From contig CALXAZ010000138.1 in NCBI GenBank assembly GCA_944386395.1, positions 1 to 11,915 of the forward strand: 11,915 nt of DNA, in the 5' to 3' direction. Source of the DNA: an uncultured Clostridia bacterium (GTDB taxonomy: Bacteria; Bacillota; Clostridia; Oscillospirales; JAAYOS01). Positions 7,761 through 11,915 of this stretch are shown here, piece after piece. A model generated the notes under the pieces. That model was not told the DNA's origin, searched no databases, and was given only the letters and a program-made list of their open reading frames with translations. The first letter of the stretch is position 1. Every line of letters begins with the position of its first letter. Position numbers and translations under genes: made by a program.

Positions 7761-8777
7761 ATGCCATCTAAAAGAATTGGAAAGCAGACAGTTAAGATGC
7801 TAAAACCTCCGTCGATTGTGGGATATGCAAGTGTTGTGGGCAAAAAAGAAGGCGAGGGACCGCTCGGTGGCAGCTTTGACTATATAAACGAGGATACGAC
7901 ATTTGGGGAAAAGACATGGGAAAAATCTGAAAGCCGGATGCAGAAAGAGGCAACAGAGCGTGCACTGAAAAAAGCAGGATTGACATATGATAAGCTCGAC
8001 TATATCATGGCAGGAGATTTGATAAATCAGTGTATTGCATCGTCATTTGCCGCGAGAGAATCTGAGGTACCGTTTGTTGGTCTTTATGGAGCATGTTCGA
8101 CAATGGCAGAAGGACTGGCAATGTCATCAATGTTAATTGATGGAGGGTTTTCCGGTTTAAGCGCGGCTGTTGCTTCTTCTCACTATTGTACAGCAGAACG
8201 TCAATACCGCACCCCTCTTGAATATGGCGCTCAACGCACCCCTACCGCCCAGTGGACTGTCACAGGGTCGGGTGCGGTAATACTTTCGGAAGAAGGTCCG
8301 GGACCATATATAACTTATGCCACAATGGGTAAAATAGTTGATCTGGGAGTGAAGGATGCAAACAATATGGGTGCAGCGATGGCTCCAGCAGCACATGATA
8401 CATTGGCGGCGATGTTTCATGATACGGGGACGTCACCGGCTGACTATGACCTGATAGTTACAGGGGATCTTGGATCTGTAGGGTATGATATTGTGCTGGA
8501 TTTTTTTAAAAGGGATGGAATAAGTTTTAACGGAAATTACAAGGACTGCGGAATGGCGATATACGATGCAGAAAAGCAGGATGTACACGCAGGCGGCTCT
8601 GGGTGCGGATGCTCCGCTGTGGTGCTGTGTGGGAAGCTTCTCAATGATATGAAAGCAGGCAAACTGAAAAAGATAATTTTTGCCGGAACCGGGGCTCTTC
8701 TAAGCCCAGTTTCAACGATGCAGGGGGAAAGCATACCTTGTGTATGTCACGCTGTTTGCATATCCGCAGACAGGTAA
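7761..8777 (+). CDS. spoVAD: Stage V sporulation protein AD
   Basis: 338 residues, the usual length of SpoVAD. The protein has a thiolase-like fold and binds dipicolinic acid; with other SpoVA proteins it allows uptake of this compound into the forespore and its release in germination. Recognisable segments are the N-terminal PSIVGYASVVGKKEGEGPLG, the thiolase-like GLYGACSTMAEGL with the cysteine at the nucleophile position, SSHYCTAERQYRTP, AGGSGCGCSAVVLCG and FAGTGALLSP followed by QGESIP. The last residues, CVCHAVCISADR, are richer in cysteine than SpoVAD proteins I recall, which tend to read GIAHAV there. ATG at 7761 has AGGGGGA eight bases upstream and is preferred to the in-frame TTG at 7743. 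SpoVAC, normally encoded just upstream, is absent: only 136 bases separate this gene from cotJC. No forespore promoter was identified confidently in that gap. Confidence 0.96.
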   Translation: MPSKRIGKQTVKMLKPPSIVGYASVVGKKEGEGPLGGSFDYINEDTTFGEKTWEKSESRMQKEATERALKKAGLTYDKLDYIMAGDLINQCIASSFAARESEVPFVGLYGACSTMAEGLAMSSMLIDGGFSGLSAAVASSHYCTAERQYRTPLEYGAQRTPTAQWTVTGSGAVILSEEGPGPYITYATMGKIVDLGVKDANNMGAAMAPAAHDTLAAMFHDTGTSPADYDLIVTGDLGSVGYDIVLDFFKRDGISFNGNYKDCGMAIYDAEKQDVHAGGSGCGCSAVVLCGKLLNDMKAGKLKKIIFAGTGALLSPVSTMQGESIPCVCHAVCISADR

Positions 8778-8790
8778 GGCAGGTATATAT

Positions 8791-9159
8791 ATGGAAATGT
8801 TTTTGGATTATTTTAAGGCTTTTCTTGTTGGAGGAGCGCTGTGTGCAATAGGGCAGATACTGATAGATAAGACGAAATTGACGCCGGCAAGAATACTTTT
8901 AAGTTATCTGCTTGCAGGGATTATATTGACTGCCATTGGAGTGTATGAACCGCTTGTAAAATGGGCAGGAGCAGGAGCAACAGTTCCCCTTACCGGATTT
9001 GGATATTCTCTTGCTAAGGGGGTTGAGAAAGCGGTAGAGGAAAAAGGCGCGATAGGAATATTTACCGGAGGTCTCACTGCAACAGCAGGCGGTATAGCAG
9101 CTGCAGTGGTGTTTGGATTTTTTGCCGCTGTTTTGTCAAAACCATCTGATAAAAGCTGA
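8791..9159 (+). CDS. spoVAE: Stage V sporulation protein AE (SpoVAEb type)
   Basis: 122 residues of a small integral membrane protein. SpoVAEb works with SpoVAC and SpoVAD in the dipicolinic acid channel of the inner spore membrane. Family marks are YFKAFLVGGALCAIGQILID, KLTPARILLSYLLAGIILTA, LTGFGYSLAKGV and a glycine/alanine-rich last helix, GIFTGGLTATAGGIAAAVVF; about three to four membrane segments can be drawn. The ATG at 8791 follows AAGGCAGG at 8776-8783; a second ATG lies two codons later and is also possible. The frame extends upstream to 8740 only by overlapping the end of spoVAD. The gene starts 13 bases after the spoVAD stop, so both are one operon. A terminator follows 10 bases after the stop. 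Confidence 0.94.
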   Translation: MEMFLDYFKAFLVGGALCAIGQILIDKTKLTPARILLSYLLAGIILTAIGVYEPLVKWAGAGATVPLTGFGYSLAKGVEKAVEEKGAIGIFTGGLTATAGGIAAAVVFGFFAAVLSKPSDKS

Positions 9160-9169
9160 ATAAACAGTA

Positions 9170-9201
9170 AAATCCCTGACGGAAACTTTCGTCAGGGATT
9201 T
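9170..9201. terminator. Bidirectional terminator between spoVAE and the cupin gene
   Basis: Stem AAATCCCTGACG with CGTCAGGGATTT around a short loop. It lies 10 bases after the spoVAE stop and 16 bases from the cupin stop on the opposite strand. A/T-rich flanks suit termination from both sides. Confidence 0.85.
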
Positions 9202-9217
9202 ATAATTGCTTTAGCTG

Positions 9218-9565
9218 TTATTTTAGTATTATCAGTGCGGCAAGCTCAACGGTAGATCCGGACTTATTTGTAATGGAATGTCCTTCTCCACAGGCGCATA
9301 TTGCTACATCCCCTGCAGATATTTCCTGCTCTGTGCCATTGTCATTATATATGGCAGTGCCCTTTATTATGTAAAAAATTTCAGTTTCATTTTCGTGGAT
9401 ATGGTAGCCGATGCCGCATCCGGGTTCAAGAGTGATGCCTGAAAACATGCGTCCCTTATTGTATAGCTCATCGGCAGTAACAAAGCTGGTAAGCTTTACG
9501 CTACCAGGACCTCCACGCATTTCTTTGCGAATCTCACAGTTACATTCAGAAGCTTTTCTTATCAT
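9218..9565 (-). CDS. Small single-domain cupin protein
   Basis: 115 residues forming one cupin beta-barrel. Motif 1 is GCGIGYHIHENETEIFYIIKG with His55, His57 and Glu62 as metal ligands, and motif 2 is GDVAICACGEGHSITN with His96, so a four-ligand metal site is complete. Single cupins of this size serve as isomerases, dioxygenases or sensor domains, and function cannot be told from sequence. The N-terminus has two nearby cysteines (ECNCE) and there are two more (ICAC) next to motif 2; whether they bind metal is unknown. No DNA-binding domain is present. The start at 9565 has GGAGG eight bases away. It is transcribed divergently from the alcohol dehydrogenase gene from a shared symmetric promoter. 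Confidence 0.9.
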   Translation of the reverse strand: MIRKASECNCEIRKEMRGGPGSVKLTSFVTADELYNKGRMFSGITLEPGCGIGYHIHENETEIFYIIKGTAIYNDNGTEQEISAGDVAICACGEGHSITNKSGSTVELAALIILK

Positions 9566-9589
9566 AAGGCTATCCTCCGTTAATATTTT

Positions 9590-9616
9590 AAGGTCTGCAA
9601 AAACAGATCAGACCTT
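9590..9616 (+). terminator. Hairpin in the cupin-adh gap, terminator-like on the plus strand
   Basis: AAGGTCTG (9590-9597) pairs with CAGACCTT (9609-9616) over an 11-base loop and is followed on the plus strand by TTATTTTG. No plus-strand gene lies just before it, so it may block rightward read-through into the promoter. On the minus strand it forms the start of the cupin mRNA leader and lacks a U-run, so a leader-stability role is equally possible. Confidence 0.5.
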
Positions 9617-9621
9617 TTATT

Positions 9622-9650
9622 TTGATTATTATATCATACTGTGCTATAAT
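9622..9650 (+). promoter_or_regulatory. Sigma-A-like promoter of the alcohol dehydrogenase gene
   Basis: TTGATT (9622-9627), a 17-base spacer and TATAAT (9645-9650). The expected transcript starts near 9657, giving a leader of about 22 bases containing the ribosome site GGGAGGA (9666-9672). Confidence 0.8.
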
Positions 9651-9656
9651 AATCAA
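9628..9656 (-). promoter_or_regulatory. Sigma-A-like promoter of the cupin gene
   Basis: On the minus strand TTGATT (9651-9656), a 17-base spacer and TATAAT (9628-9633). It is the mirror image of the plus-strand promoter and overlaps it almost fully. The expected start is near 9621, placing the hairpin at 9590-9616 at the mRNA 5' end. Confidence 0.78.
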
Positions 9657-9678
9657 AATATTATTGGGAGGACAGTAT

Positions 9679-10782
9679 ATGGATTTTTATATGAGTACAC
9701 GTCTCATAACCGGAAACAACTGTATTTTAAATAATGCAGAGATGTTTTCAGAAATGGGACAGAGGTGCCTTATTGTAACAGGAAAATCCAGCGCAAAGAG
9801 GTGCGGTGCTCTCGGGGATGTGACAGAGGCGCTGGGAAGGGTGGGTATCGGATATAGCATATACGATGAAATAGTCCAGAATCCGACCATAGCGTCCTGC
9901 ATTGAGGCAGGAAAGCTTGCAAAGGGATATGGAGCTGATTTTATAATTGGTATAGGGGGAGGTTCGCCGCTGGATGCGGCAAAAATAGTAGCTGTATGTG
10001 CTGCCAACCCAAAAACAGAAGAGGACGACCTTTATGCCCGAAAATGGATAAAAGATGCTCTGCCGGTATTGCTGATTGGGACGACAGCAGGAACTGGTAG
10101 TGAGGTGACACCAGTATCTGTCCTTACCGACAGCAGGGGAAGAAAGCGCAGTATACGTGACGAGAGAATATATGCCAAAATATCCTTTGGAGATCCAAGG
10201 TATACTGAAACGCTGCCGCGGAAGTTTGTCCTTTCGACAGCGGTAGATGCCTTGGCACATTGTATTGAGAGCTATTTCAGCAAAAAAGCAAACGACATTT
10301 CGGCTGCATTTGCTTTGCGTGGAGCGGCGATACTTAGGGAGACTCTTGGATCTGTCTTACAGAGCAATACAAAGCTAGATTCAGACCAAAGGGAGAGGTT
10401 GTACAATGCCTCTATACTTGGAGGTCTTGCAATAAGCGTTACGGGAACCACATTTCCTCACAACATGGGATATTTCCTCTCAGAAGATTATGGAGTAGCG
10501 CATGGCAATGCTTGTGCCGTATATCTGCCAGAGCTGCTCAGGTATGCTGAAAAGTGTGCGCCAGAACGTATATCCAGCTTTTTTGCTGCGATAGGAGGAG
10601 ATATTGACTGCTTGATAGATTTGATAGAGCGTATAACTCCTAAGCTGGATATAATACTTACGGAAGAAGATATAAAAAGGCTTATGCCAAGATGGGAAAA
10701 CAATTCAAGCGTTGCTTCAACAGTTGGGAATGTGACAGCGGATATGATAGAAAAGATATTACGGGATAAGTTTTGCAAGTAA
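9679..10782 (+). CDS. Iron-containing alcohol dehydrogenase family protein
   Basis: 367 residues of the group III (iron-type) alcohol dehydrogenase family, which reduces aldehydes or ketones, or oxidises alcohols, with NAD(P)H and a divalent metal. The nucleotide-binding GIGGGSPLDAAK is at 91-102 and GTTAGTGSEVTP at 134-145. The four metal ligands are in place: Asp190 and His194 (VDALAH), His261 (TTFPHNMGY) and His275 (YGVAHGNACA). The length is slightly short of the usual 380-390 residues. ATG at 9679 has GGGAGGA six bases upstream; the frame is open back to 9622 but that would start inside the promoter. It has its own promoter, a palindromic terminator, and a divergent cupin gene, suggesting co-regulation. 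The substrate is not predictable; butanol/ethanol-type or 1,3-propanediol-type activities are both possible. Confidence 0.94.
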   Translation: MDFYMSTRLITGNNCILNNAEMFSEMGQRCLIVTGKSSAKRCGALGDVTEALGRVGIGYSIYDEIVQNPTIASCIEAGKLAKGYGADFIIGIGGGSPLDAAKIVAVCAANPKTEEDDLYARKWIKDALPVLLIGTTAGTGSEVTPVSVLTDSRGRKRSIRDERIYAKISFGDPRYTETLPRKFVLSTAVDALAHCIESYFSKKANDISAAFALRGAAILRETLGSVLQSNTKLDSDQRERLYNASILGGLAISVTGTTFPHNMGYFLSEDYGVAHGNACAVYLPELLRYAEKCAPERISSFFAAIGGDIDCLIDLIERITPKLDIILTEEDIKRLMPRWENNSSVASTVGNVTADMIEKILRDKFCK

Positions 10783-10784
10783 CT

Positions 10785-10812
10785 AAAAGGTCCTGCATAT
10801 GCAGGACCTTTT
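10785..10812. terminator. Palindromic terminator between adh and the methyltransferase gene
   Basis: A perfect 28-base palindrome, AAAAGGTCCTGCAT followed by its complement ATGCAGGACCTTTT. It starts two bases after the adh stop and lies 13 bases from the opposing methyltransferase stop, so it can serve both converging genes. Confidence 0.88.
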
Positions 10813-10825
10813 CTACGTTATTGCT

Positions 10826-11689
10826 TCATTCTTTTGTACAATATCTTGTATAGCTTGTAAATTTTAAATTTACTCCAAGTGAACGCGCCAAATCTGCAAT
10901 CGCGCTATCATCATCATCGGTGTACCAACATCCACTAATGACACTGTCGATCTTGCTAAACCCGGCAAGAACCGTATCTTCATACAAGTCCTCAAATATA
11001 TCTGGACGCTTTTCTATCAGAACATTTTGCACTTCACCGGGAAGTGCTGCCAAAGTTTCCTTATTTACAAAGCCAGTTGAGGTTATCAATTTTCCGCCCG
11101 GTTTTAAAACTCTGTAGGCCTCTTTTAATGCCTGGGACTTTTCGCCGTCACAGTTTCCTATACCGCCGCCATCCGAAATAATATCTATGCTATTATTTTT
11201 GAAAGGCATAGCACAAAAGTCAAATACTGCATAGTAGAGATTTGGCGAATCAACCGTTTTATCCAGAAAGTTTTTCCACTCACTAATAACCGTAGGAGAA
11301 AGATCACTTATGATAATCGTGGCATCTGGATTTGCCTTGAGGATATACGGCATATAACCGCCGCCTGGTCCCGTACCGATTTCAAGGATTATGCCATCGT
11401 AAGAAGCGATCTGTTTCCCAACATTATCCATACTGGGATTAACTTTTCTAGTATATTCCCAATTGTGATTTACCCACTTGCCGTTCTTCATTTTGGTTGC
11501 CCATGCGATATTATATTCTCGTTCTTGTTCCGGAACAAAATAGGCTATTCCTGAATGTCTGGTTTCCTTGCCGGTCAACTCACGAAGCAGATCAATATCT
11601 TCAAGCATCTCGTTGATCGTAACATTGTATAGATGAGATAGATCTAACAATATGTCTATGTCTGGGACTGCATTCCCCGATTCCCGCAC
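10826..11689 (-). CDS. SAM methyltransferase with remnant XRE domain, 5' end cut by an element
   Basis: Open frame of 287 residues beginning at a GTG (11689) right after an in-frame TAA. Residues 3-30, ESGNAVPDIDILLDLSHLYNVTINEML, match the last helices of a Cro/CI (XRE) helix-turn-helix domain, whose first ~40 residues are missing. Residues 99-215 are a class I SAM-dependent methyltransferase: motif I LEIGTGPGGG at 102-111, acidic loop ISDLSP near 127-132, MPFKNNSIDII at 161-171, and RVLKPGGKLI at 193-202. XRE-methyltransferase fusions are found in Firmicutes, but the substrate is not known. The GTG has no ribosome site and its first two codons seem to come from the inserted element. I infer that the original gene was interrupted; the methyltransferase half could still be made only if translated from a chance start, so this may be a pseudogene. 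Confidence 0.75.
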   Translation of the reverse strand: MRESGNAVPDIDILLDLSHLYNVTINEMLEDIDLLRELTGKETRHSGIAYFVPEQEREYNIAWATKMKNGKWVNHNWEYTRKVNPSMDNVGKQIASYDGIILEIGTGPGGGYMPYILKANPDATIIISDLSPTVISEWKNFLDKTVDSPNLYYAVFDFCAMPFKNNSIDIISDGGGIGNCDGEKSQALKEAYRVLKPGGKLITSTGFVNKETLAALPGEVQNVLIEKRPDIFEDLYEDTVLAGFSKIDSVISGCWYTDDDDSAIADLARSLGVNLKFTSYTRYCTKE

Positions 11690-11708
11690 TTAAAGATATT
11701 GGTTATGT

Positions 11709-11742
11709 ATGAGTGCCTACGCCCATTTGCATAGGCACTCAT
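11709..11742. terminator. Hairpin after the recombinase gene, near the element end
   Basis: ATGAGTGCCTA (11709-11719) and TAGGCACTCAT (11732-11742) form an 11-bp perfect stem with a 12-base loop. It lies 10 bases beyond the recombinase stop codon. The T-rich tail is on the plus-strand side (TGTTGTTTTA), so it may block transcription entering the element; on the minus strand the tail is poor. It could alternatively be part of a recombinase binding site. Confidence 0.5.
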
Positions 11743-11752
11743 ATCTGTTGTT

Positions 11753-11915
11753 TTACTCAATTTTGCCGATTAAGCGGTAGTAGATGTCAATATTCTGCTC
11801 ACGCATACCATCCACGGTGGTTGCTTCATGAATGACGATCTTTTCAATCAGCGTATTCAGAAGCTCCGCTGTCAGTTCGGTGGGGTTGGCATACTGTTTG
11901 AGAAGCGAAATCCAA
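11753..11915 (-). CDS. Large serine recombinase (TnpX/TndX-like), C-terminal end (partial)
   Basis: The minus strand encodes 53 residues up to a TAA at 11753-11755. The segment PTELTAELLNTLIEKIVIHE, then a VDG/REQNIDIYYRLIGKIE ending, matches the DUF4368-type C-terminus of large serine recombinases found in Tn4451/Tn5397-like elements of Clostridia (typical reading: ELTPELLRELIEKIVVHEA...VDIYYNFIG). These enzymes excise and insert mobile elements through a serine-DNA intermediate. In such elements the recombinase gene lies at one end and reads outward, as here. Codons appear more GC-rich than in the neighbouring methyltransferase gene, fitting a separate origin. The catalytic N-terminal domain is beyond the window, so activity cannot be assessed. 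Confidence 0.85.
   Translation of the reverse strand, partial: WISLLKQYANPTELTAELLNTLIEKIVIHEATTVDGMREQNIDIYYRLIGKIE

Larger units (their letters stand above)
9618..9660. repeat. Perfect 16-bp inverted repeat spanning a bidirectional promoter
   Basis: TATTTTGATTATTATA (9618-9633) and its exact reverse complement TATAATAATCAAAATA (9645-9660) flank an 11-base spacer, itself partly symmetric. The arms contain the -35 and -10 elements of both divergent promoters. It may simply be a symmetric promoter or may also be an operator. Confidence 0.9.
11684..11915. mobile_element. Terminal part of an integrated element carrying a large serine recombinase
   Basis: The region contains the C-terminal end of a TnpX/TndX-like recombinase reading toward the junction, a hairpin, and a 3' flank that ends inside an XRE gene. 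The expected tryptophan codon TGG of the helix-turn-helix domain is CGG here, immediately followed by GA (minus strand 11683-11682), the dinucleotide these recombinases use as crossover core. The rest of the element and its other end lie to the right of the window. The junction position is inferred to within a few bases. Confidence 0.65.

Noticed and set aside
8740..8790. Upstream extension of spoVAE beginning at GTG 8740
   Set aside because: It overlaps the last codons of spoVAD, and AAGGCAGG before ATG 8791 gives the usual SpoVAE start.
9748..10260. Antisense 170-codon frame within the alcohol dehydrogenase gene
   Set aside because: The plus strand encodes a complete, motif-bearing enzyme; the antisense translation has no recognisable domain and no ribosome site.
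1..11915. CRISPR arrays, tRNA or rRNA genes, tandem repeats
   Set aside because: No regularly spaced direct repeats, tRNA cloverleaf or rRNA-like segments were noticed on reading both strands.

Overview
The window looks like a piece of an anaerobic spore-forming Firmicute of class Clostridia. Evidence for this is the spore genes (cotJ-type coat proteins, spoVAD and spoVAE), strong AGGAGG-type ribosome sites, U-tailed hairpin terminators between most units, an S-layer-homology (SLH) protein, and a TnpX/TndX-like large serine recombinase at the right edge. Nothing in the window fixes the species.

Layout, left to right. (1) 1-2976, plus strand: the last codons of uvrB followed at once by complete uvrA, the nucleotide excision repair damage-recognition pair. 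A bidirectional terminator (3024-3053) separates them from (2) 3063-6313, a compact minus-strand operon read right to left: an ATP-grasp ligase, a PHP-type metal phosphoesterase (stop and start one base apart), and a NodB-type polysaccharide deacetylase with C-terminal SLH repeats. I do not recognise this trio as a named pathway; a role in envelope polymer or peptide modification is an inference. (3) 6535-7624, plus strand: a spore coat operon in which CotJA and CotJB are fused in one reading frame, followed by CotJC, a manganese-catalase-like protein; it ends in a perfect 28-bp palindromic terminator. (4) 7761-9159, plus strand: spoVAD and spoVAE, parts of the dipicolinic acid channel, without spoVAC in front of them. 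(5) 9218-10782: a small cupin gene (minus) and an iron-type alcohol dehydrogenase gene (plus), divergent from a nearly perfect palindrome that carries an identical sigma-A-like promoter in each direction. (6) 10826-11689, minus strand: a SAM methyltransferase that begins in the middle of an XRE helix-turn-helix domain. (7) 11684-11915: the end of an integrated mobile element, with the C-terminal codons of a large serine recombinase reading toward the junction. The element appears to have cut the regulator-methyltransferase gene in its DNA-recognition domain, at a GA dinucleotide of the kind used by TnpX-like recombinases.

The observations most worth following are the symmetric bidirectional promoter, the CotJA-CotJB fusion, the ATP-grasp/PHP/SLH-deacetylase operon, and the gene disruption at the right-hand junction.
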